Shown here: piece after piece, positions 32,190 through 41,851 of the stretch | Layout of the letters: every line of letters starts with the position of its first letter | How positions within the stretch are numbered: the stretch's first letter is position 1 | NCBI RefSeq assembly: GCF_048820935.1 | Contig: NZ_JBMERD010000009.1 | Span: forward strand, 74,829 to 138,828 | DNA: 64,000 nucleotides | DNA from: Algicoccus sp048820935 | GTDB lineage: Bacteria; Pseudomonadota; Gammaproteobacteria; Burkholderiales; Burkholderiaceae_B | Reading direction: 5' to 3' | Notes under the pieces: model-generated | What the model was told of the DNA's origin: nothing | Database searches by the model: none | What the model saw: the letters and a program-made list of their open reading frames with translations, nothing else | Position numbers and translations under genes: made by a program

Positions 32190-33323
32190 TTAAACACCCA
32201 CCACACAATTACGTGAAATTCGTTTGGCTTCGTATAAACCATCATCAGCACGCCGCATGGCTTGCGCGATCGATTCATTCGCTTCCAAACTCGCCACCCC
32301 AATACTGACCGTGAAATTAAATTCTTGACCCTCATGATCTTGCATGACCGTGCTTTCAGTACTGGCGCGAATCCGTTCAGCAACCGCCATCGCTTCATCC
32401 TTGCTCTGACCCACGAGAACAATCACAAACTCTTCGCCACCATAACGCGCCACATAATCAATTGACCGAACTTCTTTGCGCATAATTCTGGCAAATTGTT
32501 GCAAAACCTTGTCACCAACCGAATGTCCATAATTGTCATTCAAGCGTTTAAAGTGATCTAGGTCCAGCATCATAAACACGATGCTTTCACGCCGATGCGT
32601 GGCCATCACTTGTTCCACGGCCTGTATGAACGCCATTCTGTTAAGCAGGCCTGTCAAACCATCGTGTGTGGCCTCACGGTATAAACGCAACAACAAGCCC
32701 AAATGAAAATAGCTTGAAGTCACAGTGATCACCAAGATCGCACCTAATAGCCACAACGTCTGTAAACCGTGAACGCTCAAGAGCACATGATCAGTGTGCA
32801 ATGCATAGACTTGCGACAAAAAGAAAAGCAGACCCAACACCAACCCTTCCAACAGGGTCAGCGGAAAAATCGCCAACATTGCGGTCAACATATACGGCAT
32901 AAAGTCATACCCGGGTAAGTCTGATGGCGGCTCTTGCGAGGTCGCGATCACCACAGTCAGGTAAAACAATATCGGCAAGATAAACAGCAAGCTGGTCGCA
33001 ACAAAAATATGCGTTGTCCCTTTCCGCGTTTTAAGCGCAATCACCATGGTCACGATCAAACCAACGGTCATGATAATGCGCGCGGGAATAACCAACCATC
33101 GCGTATTCTCGGCAAGCACAAAAAAATCAAACAGCGCCCAGAACGGCGTTAGGATTAAAAAGATCAGCGCAATCACACCAACCCGCGTTCTAAAGTAGTC
33201 CGCACGCGCATAGACAAAGTCATGCGAATGTCGTTTGCTACTGAAGGTATCCCAGAATGTTGCAATTAACGGCACCAGTAATGACTCCAAGGTATCGTAG
33301 ATATTAGAAATTAATGTTTTCAA
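32190..33323 (-). CDS. Membrane-bound diguanylate cyclase (GGDEF)
   Basis: Makes cyclic di-GMP from two GTP. The 377-residue protein has a cytosolic start, six transmembrane helices (about 45-205), and a GGDEF domain from 215. The active site is intact: LDLDHFKRLNDNYGHSVGD for the metal and nucleotide, and ARYGGEEF for GTP. The inhibitory I-site RSID sits five residues before GGEEF, so feedback by product is expected. No EAL domain or sensory fold beyond the membrane bundle is seen, so the input may be a membrane or small-ligand cue. It is monocistronic. Confidence 0.93.
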   Translation of the reverse strand: MKTLISNIYDTLESLLVPLIATFWDTFSSKRHSHDFVYARADYFRTRVGVIALIFLILTPFWALFDFFVLAENTRWLVIPARIIMTVGLIVTMVIALKTRKGTTHIFVATSLLFILPILFYLTVVIATSQEPPSDLPGYDFMPYMLTAMLAIFPLTLLEGLVLGLLFFLSQVYALHTDHVLLSVHGLQTLWLLGAILVITVTSSYFHLGLLLRLYREATHDGLTGLLNRMAFIQAVEQVMATHRRESIVFMMLDLDHFKRLNDNYGHSVGDKVLQQFARIMRKEVRSIDYVARYGGEEFVIVLVGQSKDEAMAVAERIRASTESTVMQDHEGQEFNFTVSIGVASLEANESIAQAMRRADDGLYEAKRISRNCVVGV

Positions 33324-33480
33324 GGCAGTCTATCACTATCAAAAGGTGAACATTCAAAATTATCGAAACAACGGTACTACAAATCAATCAGAGTATATAA
33401 AAATCTTAGATTTATATAATTTCTGTCGCTTGCGACGATGAATTTATCAGTTTTAATGTGTTAATCAACAAAACCTCTTT

Positions 33481-33531
33481 TAAAAAACAAATCGCTGGAA
33501 GCCTAAATGGCAACCAGCGATTTGTTTTTTT
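33481..33531 (-). terminator. Terminator of the tkt-gap-pgk operon
   Basis: CAAATCGCTGG (33488-33498) pairs exactly with CCAGCGATTTG (33514-33524), 15-base loop, with a T run on either side. It lies about 25 bases after the pgk stop on the minus strand. Confidence 0.88.
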
Positions 33532-33547
33532 AGATGACTTCAACCAC

Positions 33548-34741
33548 TTAAGCGTTCATGCGTGCTTTTAATGCAGCAACTGCCGGCAGTTCACGACCTT
33601 CCAGAAACTCCAGAAACGCACCACCACCCGTAGAGATATACCCCACTTGGTCTCCAATGCCGTACTTGGCAATCGCAGCCAAGGTATCGCCACCACCTGC
33701 AATCGAAAACCCTTTGCTGTTTGCGATGGCCTTTGCAATGCCTTCTGTACCCGATCCAAACGCATCGAACTCAAAGACACCCACAGGACCATTCCAGACA
33801 ATCGTACCCGCATTGGCTAGGATTTCTGAGAGCGTTTTGACGGTTTCTTCACCAATATCAAAAATCATCTCATCGGCCTCAACCGCTTGGGCAGATTTGC
33901 GAGTCGCTTTGGCATCGGCAGAAAACTCCGTGGCCACAACGACATCCACCGGAATGGGGACTTGTGCACCACGTGCTTTCATTTTTTTCATCACAGCTTT
34001 CGCTTGCTCAACCTGATCAGGTTCAGCCAGTGATTTGCCGATTGGTAACCCTGCTGCCAGCATAAACGTATTGGCAATACCACCGCCCACGATTAACTGA
34101 TCCACACGATCAGCAAGCGCGCTCAGAATCGACAATTTTGTCGAAACTTTAGAGCCACCCACAATCGCAACCAAAGGACGAGCGGGTGAATGTAAAGCCT
34201 TGCCCAACGCTCCAAGTTCTGCGCTTAACAAAGGACCCGCACAAGCGATCGGTGCTTTCAACGCCAGACCATGTGTGGTGGCTTGCGCACGATGCGCTGT
34301 ACCAAACGCATCATTCACATAGACATCACACAGACGAGCCATTTTTTCAGCTAATTCAGGTGAATCGGCTTTCTCACCCGGATTGGCGCGACAATTCTCC
34401 AGTAACACCACTTCACCGGGTGCAAGCTCAACACCATCAACCCAATCTGCAACCAGACGTACAGGCTTTCCGAGCAAATCCTGCAAACGTTTGGCAATCG
34501 GTGCCAAACTGTCCTTTGCAGTTAACTGCCCTTCGGTTGGACGACCTAGATGCGACGTCACCATCACACTGGCACCAGAACGTAGAGCAAGTTCAATTCC
34601 GGGTAGTGACGCGCGAATCCGTGTATCTTCGGTGATTTCACCCTGATCGTTCAAGGGTGTATTCAAATCTGCTCGAATAAAAACACGCTTACCTTGCAAC
34701 TGGCCTTCTTCGGCCAGTTGTTTCAGAGTCAAAATATCCAT
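33548..34741 (-). CDS. pgk: Phosphoglycerate kinase
   Basis: Reversible transfer of phosphate between 1,3-bisphosphoglycerate and ADP in glycolysis and gluconeogenesis. The 397-residue chain has FIRADLNTPLND near the start (substrate arginine and aspartate), VMVTSHLGRPTEG, VLLENCRANPGEK, and the C-terminal nucleotide loop SIAGGGDTLAAIAKYG. It is the last gene of tkt-gap-pgk; only 4 bases separate it from gap. Initiation is at ATG 34741. Expression follows the operon. Confidence 0.97.
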   Translation of the reverse strand: MDILTLKQLAEEGQLQGKRVFIRADLNTPLNDQGEITEDTRIRASLPGIELALRSGASVMVTSHLGRPTEGQLTAKDSLAPIAKRLQDLLGKPVRLVADWVDGVELAPGEVVLLENCRANPGEKADSPELAEKMARLCDVYVNDAFGTAHRAQATTHGLALKAPIACAGPLLSAELGALGKALHSPARPLVAIVGGSKVSTKLSILSALADRVDQLIVGGGIANTFMLAAGLPIGKSLAEPDQVEQAKAVMKKMKARGAQVPIPVDVVVATEFSADAKATRKSAQAVEADEMIFDIGEETVKTLSEILANAGTIVWNGPVGVFEFDAFGSGTEGIAKAIANSKGFSIAGGGDTLAAIAKYGIGDQVGYISTGGGAFLEFLEGRELPAVAALKARMNA

Positions 34742-34745
34742 GCGC

Positions 34746-35759
34746 TTATTTAGCCGTCATCAATGCAACAGTCGTATCGAGCATGCGGTTGCTAAAGCCC
34801 CACTCGTTGTCATACCAAGAGTTGACTTTCACCAGCTTGCCAGACACTTTGGTTAATGTAGCGTCATAGTTACTTGATGCAGGATTGTGGTTGAAATCAA
34901 TCGACACCAGCGGATCGGTGTTGTAGGTCAGAATACCTTTGAGTGCACCGTCTTCAGACGCTTCGCGTAAGATGGTGTCCACTTCTTCCACCGTCGTCTC
35001 ACGGGATGCGATAAAGGACAGATCGACAATCGACACGTTAATGGTTGGCACACGCATAGCATAACCATCCAACTTGCCGTTCAGTTCAGGCAACACCAGA
35101 CCGACCGCGGCAGCTGCACCGGTTTTGGTGGGGATCATGCTCATAGTGGCAGAACGTGCACGACGCAGATCTTCGTGATAGACGTCGGTCAGCACCTGAT
35201 CGTTGGTGTAGGCATGAATTGTGGTCATCAGACCGGTTTCAATGCCCAATTTGTCGTGCAAAGGCTTAACCAGCGGTGCCAAGCAGTTTGTGGTGCAAGA
35301 AGCATTCGAAATCACCGTGTGCTCAGCTCGCAAAATGTCATGGTTCACACCGTAAACCACGGTGGCGTCCACATCTTTGCCGCCAGGTGCTGAAATAATG
35401 ACTTTACGTGCGCCACCTTGCAGATGAGCGCTGGCTTTTTCTTTGCTGGCAAAAAAGCCTGTGCATTCCAACACCACGTCCACATTCAGATCACCCCAAG
35501 GGAGCTCTGCGGGATTGCGGTTAGCGAGTACGCGAATCTTATCGCCATTCACTACCATGTAGTCGCCTTCGACCGACACTGTGCCAGGGAACTTACCGTG
35601 TGCTGTGTCATATTGGGTCAAATGGGCATTGGTTTTTGGGTCGCCCAGATCGTTGATTGCCACGATTTCGATATCGTGTTTCTTACCACCTTCGTAGTGA
35701 GCACGCAGAATATTCCGACCAATCCGACCATAACCATTAATCGCAACGCGAATTGCCAT
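34746..35759 (-). CDS. gap: Glyceraldehyde-3-phosphate dehydrogenase, type I
   Basis: Oxidises glyceraldehyde-3-phosphate with NAD(P) and phosphate. It has 337 residues with the cofactor start INGYGRIGRNILRA, the active-site block SNASCTTNCLAPL (catalytic cysteine) and the His-containing TTIHAYTNDQ. The residue after the second strand (IVAINDLGDPKTN) has the usual acidic signal for NAD preference, though dual use is possible. It lies between tkt (12 bases upstream) and pgk (4 bases downstream), which gives a coupled triose-phosphate and pentose-phosphate unit. Confidence 0.97.
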   Translation of the reverse strand: MAIRVAINGYGRIGRNILRAHYEGGKKHDIEIVAINDLGDPKTNAHLTQYDTAHGKFPGTVSVEGDYMVVNGDKIRVLANRNPAELPWGDLNVDVVLECTGFFASKEKASAHLQGGARKVIISAPGGKDVDATVVYGVNHDILRAEHTVISNASCTTNCLAPLVKPLHDKLGIETGLMTTIHAYTNDQVLTDVYHEDLRRARSATMSMIPTKTGAAAAVGLVLPELNGKLDGYAMRVPTINVSIVDLSFIASRETTVEEVDTILREASEDGALKGILTYNTDPLVSIDFNHNPASSNYDATLTKVSGKLVKVNSWYDNEWGFSNRMLDTTVALMTAK

Positions 35760-35771
35760 GACAAAACTCTC

Positions 35772-37823
35772 CTAGTTTGAAATTACTTGTTTGACAGCAT
35801 CCGCTACGGCTTGCGCTGTCATGCCAAAATACTGAAACAACTCTGCGGCTGGTGCAGACTCACCAAACCGATCAATTCCTACAACAGCACCTTCCAGTCC
35901 AACATATTTAAACCAGAAATCACGTACGCCCGCTTCAACAGCCACACGCGGCAAACCAACGCCTAGCACTTGCTGACGATACGCCAGATCTTGCTGATCG
36001 AAGACATCTGTGCTGGGCATCGAAACCACGCGGACCGCCACACCTTCTTTAGCAAGTGCATCACGCGCTTGCAAGGCGATTTCCACTTCTGAGCCCGTTG
36101 CAATAATCGTGGCCGATGCCTGTGCATCCTCAGCCAACACATAACCACCGCGTGAGACGTTTTGCAATGTCTGTGCATCACGCTCAACAAACGGCAAATT
36201 CTGTCGAGACAACAACAGCGCAGTCGGTCCCCCATCCCGCACTTGCATACCACGCGACACAGGACGCTGTACAGCGGTTTGCCAAGCCACAGCCGTTTCG
36301 ACGGTGTCACAAGGACGCCAAACCGACAGATTCGGAATCAGACGCAGACTGGCCGCATGCTCAATCGGTTGGTGGGTTGGACCATCTTCGCCTAGACCAA
36401 TCGAATCATGGGTGAGCACATGAACAACGCGCTGCTTCATGAGCGCAGCCATCCGAATCGCATTACGGGAGTAATCTGAAAACACCAAGAACGTGCCGCC
36501 AAATGGCAGATAACCGCCATGTAAAGCAATCCCGTTCATGATGGCAGACATACCAAACTCACGTACACCATAGTTAATATGACGTCCGAATGACAAACCA
36601 TTGGCATCGGCACGGACTGCACCACAATCAGGCCAGTCAGTGAAGTTCGAACCGGTCAGATCAGCTGAGCCGCCCAACATTTCTGGCAGTTCTTTCGCCA
36701 ATTGACCCAGCACCATTTGTGATGCTTTGCGGGTTGCCAGCGTTTGTGCTTGCGTATTGATGTCATCAAGCATAGTTTGTAATGTCGCTGAAAAGTCTTC
36801 AGGCAAATCACCTCGCAAACGTCTTGTTAACTCAGCAGCTAACTCTGGGTGGGCTGCACTATAACCCTCAAACATGGCTTGCCATGCTTTCTGACTAGCT
36901 TGGCCTTTTGCACGGCAATCCCAAGCTTGAGCAATCGCTTGAGGTATCTCAAAGGGTGCATCAGGCCAATTCAAAGCCTCCCGTGTAGCGGCAATCTCTT
37001 CATCACCCAGTGGGCTGCCATGCACTTTCTCACTGCCGGCCATGCCTGGTGAGCCCTTGCCGATTACGGTTTTACAAATAATCAGTGTCGGTTTATTCTG
37101 GGCCTGTCCATCAGTTTTAGCCGCTTCAATCGCAGCATTGACTGCCTGAACATCGTGACCATCCACATCGCGGATGACATTCCATCCGTACGCCTCAAAA
37201 CGGCGCGCTGTGTCATCTTTAAACCAAAACTCCACCTGACCATCAATGGAAATACCATTGTCGTCATAAAGAACGATGAGCTTACCTAGAGACAATGTTC
37301 CAGCCAGCGAACATACCTCGTGCGACACCCCTTCCATCAGGCAACCATCACCAATAAAGGCGTAGGTATGATGATCAACAACGGGGAAATCATCGCGATT
37401 AAATTCTTTGGCGAGTAATGCTTCAGCTAGCGCCAACCCGACTGCATTGGCCAAACCTTGACCGAGTGGGCCTGTGGTGGTTTCAACACCGGGTGTGTAG
37501 CCGACCTCGGGGTGACCTGGTGTACGCGAATGGAGTTGGCGAAATTGGCGCAACTCATCCATGGGTAAATCGTAGCCAGCCAGATGTAAACAGGCATACA
37601 TCAGCATCGAACCATGGCCGTTTGACAACACAAAACGATCTCTGTCAAACCAGTCCGGATCTACTGGGTTGTGTTTTAAGTGCTCTGTAAACAAGGAGAC
37701 GGCCATTTCTGCCATACCCATCGGTGCACCGGGATGTCCTGATTTAGCTTTCTGGACAGCGTCCATGGAGAGCGCGCGAATTGCGTTGGCCATCTGGGTT
37801 GGTGTGACGTCGGATGTACTCAT
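35772..37823 (-). CDS. tkt: Transketolase
   Basis: A thiamine-diphosphate enzyme that moves two-carbon units between sugar phosphates in the non-oxidative pentose phosphate pathway. The 683-residue protein has KSGHPGAPMGMAEMA near the N-terminus, the ThDP/metal motif GDGCLMEGVSHEVCSLAG, GGSADLTGSN and HDSIGLGEDGPTHQPIEH. It is first in the operon with gap and pgk. The same trio occurs in other betaproteobacteria. No phosphoribulokinase or RuBisCO gene is present, so nothing here points to carbon fixation. Confidence 0.97.
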   Translation of the reverse strand: MSTSDVTPTQMANAIRALSMDAVQKAKSGHPGAPMGMAEMAVSLFTEHLKHNPVDPDWFDRDRFVLSNGHGSMLMYACLHLAGYDLPMDELRQFRQLHSRTPGHPEVGYTPGVETTTGPLGQGLANAVGLALAEALLAKEFNRDDFPVVDHHTYAFIGDGCLMEGVSHEVCSLAGTLSLGKLIVLYDDNGISIDGQVEFWFKDDTARRFEAYGWNVIRDVDGHDVQAVNAAIEAAKTDGQAQNKPTLIICKTVIGKGSPGMAGSEKVHGSPLGDEEIAATREALNWPDAPFEIPQAIAQAWDCRAKGQASQKAWQAMFEGYSAAHPELAAELTRRLRGDLPEDFSATLQTMLDDINTQAQTLATRKASQMVLGQLAKELPEMLGGSADLTGSNFTDWPDCGAVRADANGLSFGRHINYGVREFGMSAIMNGIALHGGYLPFGGTFLVFSDYSRNAIRMAALMKQRVVHVLTHDSIGLGEDGPTHQPIEHAASLRLIPNLSVWRPCDTVETAVAWQTAVQRPVSRGMQVRDGGPTALLLSRQNLPFVERDAQTLQNVSRGGYVLAEDAQASATIIATGSEVEIALQARDALAKEGVAVRVVSMPSTDVFDQQDLAYRQQVLGVGLPRVAVEAGVRDFWFKYVGLEGAVVGIDRFGESAPAAELFQYFGMTAQAVADAVKQVISN

Positions 37824-38037
37824 GAAACGGGAAAGCCCTTATGTAGCGAATCAGCAATCGGAACACATCACAGATTGATTTAGCCGCTGACACACAAAAA
37901 CACCAGCAGCCTGTCATCAACAGGATGATGCGTCCATGAAAAGTCCAGATTTTAGCACCGCGCGACCGATTTCCTGAGCAAACCCCTGATCGCAAGCGTT
38001 TTGGTTTGTTGAGGTAGGAAATTGTTAAAATCAAACC

Positions 38038-38778
38038 ATGAAATGGCCACGATTCCTCTGCCCGGGTGAGCTCAAAACAGAGCAACTGCTCGAATTACCC
38101 GAAACGGTCGCACATCACATGCATGTGCGACGATTGCGTCTAGGTGAAACAATCACCTTGTTTAACGGCCAAGGCTTACAGGCCCAGGCCACATTAGAAG
38201 AAATTGATCGACGACGCGCCCTCGTTAGGGTATTTCAGACAGAGCACTTAAGTCGTGAAATGCTTGGGCAAATCACCCTAGTGCAAGCGATGACCCAGCA
38301 AGATAAACTGGACTGGGTCCTTGAAAAAGCCACTGAACTAGGCGTCCATCGCGTAATTGTGAGCACAGCCAAACGCAGTGTGGTGCAGTTAGATGAAAAG
38401 CGCGCACAGCGTCGTTTAGAACACGGGCAGCGCATCATTGAATCGGCCAGTGCACAATGTGGTCGTAATCACCTGATGCAACTCATCATGCCGGTGTCGC
38501 TTACGCAAGCCATCACTTTATGCGATCAAGTGCCTCGACTCGCCTTATTGCCAGATAGCCAAGCCCTGCCTTTAAACCACGCTGACCTACTTTCTGAAAT
38601 CAGAGCTGCCAACGGATGTGCTTTTTTTATTGGTCCCGAAGGTGGCTGGGATCTGCAAGAAATCCAACTTCTCCAAAAGGCGCACAGTCATTGCGTTAGT
38701 TTAGGTCCACGTGTTCTAAGAACGGAAACGGCTGGATTGACTGCTGTGGCCAGCCTAAGCGCTTTGCTAGGCTGGTAA
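38038..38778 (+). CDS. rsmE: 16S rRNA (uracil1498-N3)-methyltransferase
   Basis: SPOUT methyltransferase acting on U1498 of 16S rRNA in the assembled small subunit. The 246-residue protein has an N-terminal PUA-like domain (1-70, HHMHVRRLRLGETITLFNGQ) and a C-terminal knot with ATELGVHRVIV, RSVVQLDEKRAQRRLEHGQR, FFIGPEGGWDLQEI and SLGPRVLRTETAGLTA. The ATG at 38038 immediately follows the AATC-AAACC stretch, and the 215-base gap to tkt is divergent. It converges with the barstar-like gene 19 bases downstream without a visible terminator. Confidence 0.95.
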   Translation: MKWPRFLCPGELKTEQLLELPETVAHHMHVRRLRLGETITLFNGQGLQAQATLEEIDRRRALVRVFQTEHLSREMLGQITLVQAMTQQDKLDWVLEKATELGVHRVIVSTAKRSVVQLDEKRAQRRLEHGQRIIESASAQCGRNHLMQLIMPVSLTQAITLCDQVPRLALLPDSQALPLNHADLLSEIRAANGCAFFIGPEGGWDLQEIQLLQKAHSHCVSLGPRVLRTETAGLTAVASLSALLGW

Positions 38779-38797
38779 TGATCACGAAGAACGGGCT

Positions 38798-39262
38798 TTA
38801 TTCTGCCACGTCACTCCAAGCATGCACCACGCCCGGGACTGCGTCTGGGTGTTTGCCACCGTGCTGAATGCCGTATAAGAACACCTTATTCTGATCCCGT
38901 GCGTAGTCAACAGCTTCGTTGAGTACTTCCTGAATTTGTGGCACCACGGGCTCTAAATCCGGATCGGCCGAATGCAAATCCTGAAAAAGCATGGCCACGC
39001 CCACGCGTTGCTCAGAAATCGTGTCTGTTAAACAGTCGTATAAGCCTTCTAAGCTGGACCCAAAAAACTCAGGATAATCCACTGCTTTGGCGACTGCCCG
39101 AAACACCGCTGACCGGTTTCTCGCTTTCGAACACTCTGCCATAAAGCATGCCAAACCGGCTTCTTCGAGTTGTGCACGCATTGTTTCCAAATCGGATTGC
39201 GCGTCAAACTCCCCACCATTTTTAAGCAAACTATCAATTTGCGTTTTGTTTACATTAGCCAT
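38798..39262 (-). CDS. Barstar-like ribonuclease inhibitor domain protein
   Basis: A 154-residue cytosolic protein whose central part matches barstar, the barnase inhibitor: YPEFFGSSLEGLYDCLTD corresponds to the fold's FGxNWDALxDCLxD region. The barstar core occupies about residues 40-140. The start is uncertain. The ATG at 39262 is preferred (GGCAGCAGG upstream); an ATG at 39277 and a longer reading to 39358 are possible. No barnase-type ribonuclease gene is adjacent. It may inhibit a distant or foreign nuclease, or have another partner. Confidence 0.75.
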   Translation of the reverse strand: MANVNKTQIDSLLKNGGEFDAQSDLETMRAQLEEAGLACFMAECSKARNRSAVFRAVAKAVDYPEFFGSSLEGLYDCLTDTISEQRVGVAMLFQDLHSADPDLEPVVPQIQEVLNEAVDYARDQNKVFLYGIQHGGKHPDAVPGVVHAWSDVAE

Positions 39263-39485
39263 AGCCTGCTGCCCCATGTTGTTGTCATAACGAACCTCTA
39301 GTGCCGAATCGTATCGACTAAACCGCGATGAATCAATGCGGGAGTGCGGGTAATTCACAACACTCTAGATTCAGTTACTAAAAATACAACCTGTGCACTG
39401 CGCCATTTTGAAATCTGGCCTGGTTGTTTCAGAGATGAGGTCAAACCACACGTCTGACCCCCACCTCTTTGATCGCACAGGACTT

Positions 39486-41780
39486 TTACCCGTTGTTTTC
39501 CTGATGATTGGCTTTTAACACGGTTAATGCCGTCATGTTCACAATTCGGCGAACTGTCGAACTTGAGGTCAGAATATGAACAGGTGCTTTCGGCCCTAAA
39601 AGGAATGGACCAATCGTGACATTACTACCCGCTGCTGTTTTAAGCAGGTTGTATGCGATATTGCCCGACTCCATATTCGGACATACCAGCAAATTGGCTG
39701 CCCCTTTGAGCGTAGAAGACGGCAATACACGCAAACGCAGCTTCTCATCGAGTGCGCAATCACCGTGCATTTCACCATCCACTTCCAGATCGGGGACTTG
39801 TTCACGTAAGATAGCTAACGCATCGCGCATTTTCTGAGCTGAAGCAGTGTTCCCTGTTCCAAAATTCGAACGCGACAGTAAAGCCACTTTTGGAATCAAA
39901 TTCAAGCGACGCATTTCTTGCGCAGCTGCTAGCGTAAATTCAGCCACTTGCTGCGCACTTGGATTTTCATTGACGTGCGTATCCACAAGCACCAGCGTAT
40001 GATTCGGCAATAGCAAGATACTCATTGCCGCATACACTGAGGCATTCGGTGCTAAGCCAAGCATCTGATCAATGTAGAGCAAATGGTCTGAATAACGACC
40101 AACAGTTCCACAAATTAAGCCATCCGCATCGCCCAGATGCACCATGGTTGCCCCAATCAACGTCAGGCGACGACGCATTTCAACGCGTGCCATTTCTTTA
40201 CTGACGCCTTGACGGCACATTTTTTCCCAATAGGCGTTCCAGTAAACGTTAAAGCGCTCATCCCATTCCGGATTGACAACTTCCACATCTTCACCTAGAC
40301 GTAAGCGCAGTCTTAACTTCTCAATACGATCAGCCAGAACGGCTGGACGACCAACCAGAATGGGTTTGGCAAGCTTCTCATCCACCACCACTTGAACAGC
40401 GCGCAAAACGCGTTCATCTTCACCCTCGGTGTAGACGATCCGGGCTTTACCACCCTCATGCACAAAGCTTTTGGCTTGTGCAAATACCGGTTTCATGAAC
40501 GCACCAGAGTGATAGACAAACTGCTCCAACTGCTCCACATAGGCTTCAAGATCGGCAATTGGACGAGTCGCCACACCATCTTCCATAGCGGCTTTCGCAA
40601 CCGCTGGGGCAATGCGCGTAATTAAACGTGGATCAAACGGTTTCGGGATAATGTATTCTGGACCAAACGAAGCGCCACTGCCGTAAGCTGCCATCACTAC
40701 GTCACTTTGTTCTTCACGCGCAAGCTTCGCTATAGCCATCACAGCCGCTTTTTCCATGCCGCGGGTAATGGTCGTCGCACCCACGTCGAGAGCACCACGG
40801 AACATATAGGGGAAGCACAAGACGTTATTGACTTGGTTAGGGTAATCAGAGCGGCCAGTTGCCATCACGATGTCATCGCGCACAGCATGCGCGACGGGTG
40901 GCGCAATTTCCGGATCTGGGTTTGCGAGCGCCAAAATTAACGGACGCGGCGCCATGGTGGCGACCATTTCAGGCTTTAACACATCTCCAACCGACAAGCC
41001 CAAGAACATATCCGCATCCACAATCACTTCTGCAAGCGTGCGCAAATCAGTTTCTTGCGCAAATTTCTCTTTATGCTCATCCATCAAGGCTTCGCGGCCT
41101 TTGTACACAACCCCTTCAATATCAGTGACCCAAATATTGGCAATCGGCAAGCCCAAATCAACCAACAAATTCAAGCATGCCAAGGCAGCTGCACCAGCAC
41201 CAGACACGACCACTTTAATGTCGCTGAGTTTTTTACCGACAACTTCCAAACCATTCACAACAGCTGCATTGACACAAATCGCAGTGCCATGCTGATCATC
41301 GTGAAACACGGGGATCTTTAAACGCTTGCGCAGTTCTGTCTCAACCACAAAACACTCAGGCGACTTAATGTCTTCTAGGTTCATCCCCCCAAAAGTCGGC
41401 TCAAGCCCCGCAATAATTTCAATCAGTTTTTGTGGATCGGTTTCGTTAATCTCAATATCAAAGACGTCAATACCAGCAAACTCTTTAAAGAGTACGGCCT
41501 TGCCTTCCATCACTGGTTTAGAAGCCAATGGTCCGATATTTCCTAGGCCCAACACTGCAGTCCCGTTGGTGATCACGCCAACCAAATTTCCACGTGCGGT
41601 ATAGCGCACGGCGTTTTGTGGGTCATTCACAATCTCCTCACACGCTGCAGCCACACCGGGTGAATACGCCAGCGACAGTTCGCGCTGATTTGACAAACCT
41701 TTGGTTGGCGCAATCGCAATTTTTCCGGGACGACCGTCCTCATGATATTTCAGCGCAGCCTGACGTAAATTCTGATCCAT
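39486..41780 (-). CDS. maeB: NADP-dependent malic enzyme with phosphotransacetylase-like tail
   Basis: Oxidative decarboxylation of malate to pyruvate with NADP, feeding gluconeogenesis and NADPH supply. The 764-residue chain has a malic-enzyme part (1-425: SLAYSPGVAAACEEI, HDDQHGTAICV, VVSGAGAAALACL) and a C-terminal Pta-like domain (about 430-764: YTEGEDERVLRAVQ, TLVDTHVNEN). In MaeB this tail is regulatory (acetyl-CoA) rather than catalytic. GAGGC precedes the ATG at 41780. It is monocistronic, divergent from nothing close, and followed by an unstructured 128-base gap. Confidence 0.96.
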   Translation of the reverse strand: MDQNLRQAALKYHEDGRPGKIAIAPTKGLSNQRELSLAYSPGVAAACEEIVNDPQNAVRYTARGNLVGVITNGTAVLGLGNIGPLASKPVMEGKAVLFKEFAGIDVFDIEINETDPQKLIEIIAGLEPTFGGMNLEDIKSPECFVVETELRKRLKIPVFHDDQHGTAICVNAAVVNGLEVVGKKLSDIKVVVSGAGAAALACLNLLVDLGLPIANIWVTDIEGVVYKGREALMDEHKEKFAQETDLRTLAEVIVDADMFLGLSVGDVLKPEMVATMAPRPLILALANPDPEIAPPVAHAVRDDIVMATGRSDYPNQVNNVLCFPYMFRGALDVGATTITRGMEKAAVMAIAKLAREEQSDVVMAAYGSGASFGPEYIIPKPFDPRLITRIAPAVAKAAMEDGVATRPIADLEAYVEQLEQFVYHSGAFMKPVFAQAKSFVHEGGKARIVYTEGEDERVLRAVQVVVDEKLAKPILVGRPAVLADRIEKLRLRLRLGEDVEVVNPEWDERFNVYWNAYWEKMCRQGVSKEMARVEMRRRLTLIGATMVHLGDADGLICGTVGRYSDHLLYIDQMLGLAPNASVYAAMSILLLPNHTLVLVDTHVNENPSAQQVAEFTLAAAQEMRRLNLIPKVALLSRSNFGTGNTASAQKMRDALAILREQVPDLEVDGEMHGDCALDEKLRLRVLPSSTLKGAANLLVCPNMESGNIAYNLLKTAAGSNVTIGPFLLGPKAPVHILTSSSTVRRIVNMTALTVLKANHQENNG

Positions 41781-41851
41781 TTATTGCCTCACTCATAACT
41801 ACGGGAAATCCGCAGTAAAACTGGAATTCTTTGATTCTATACGCTTTGGTC

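Noticed and set aside
35772..37823. Calvin-cycle cluster suggested by tkt-gap-pgk
   Set aside because: No phosphoribulokinase or RuBisCO gene in the window; the trio is common in heterotrophic betaproteobacteria.
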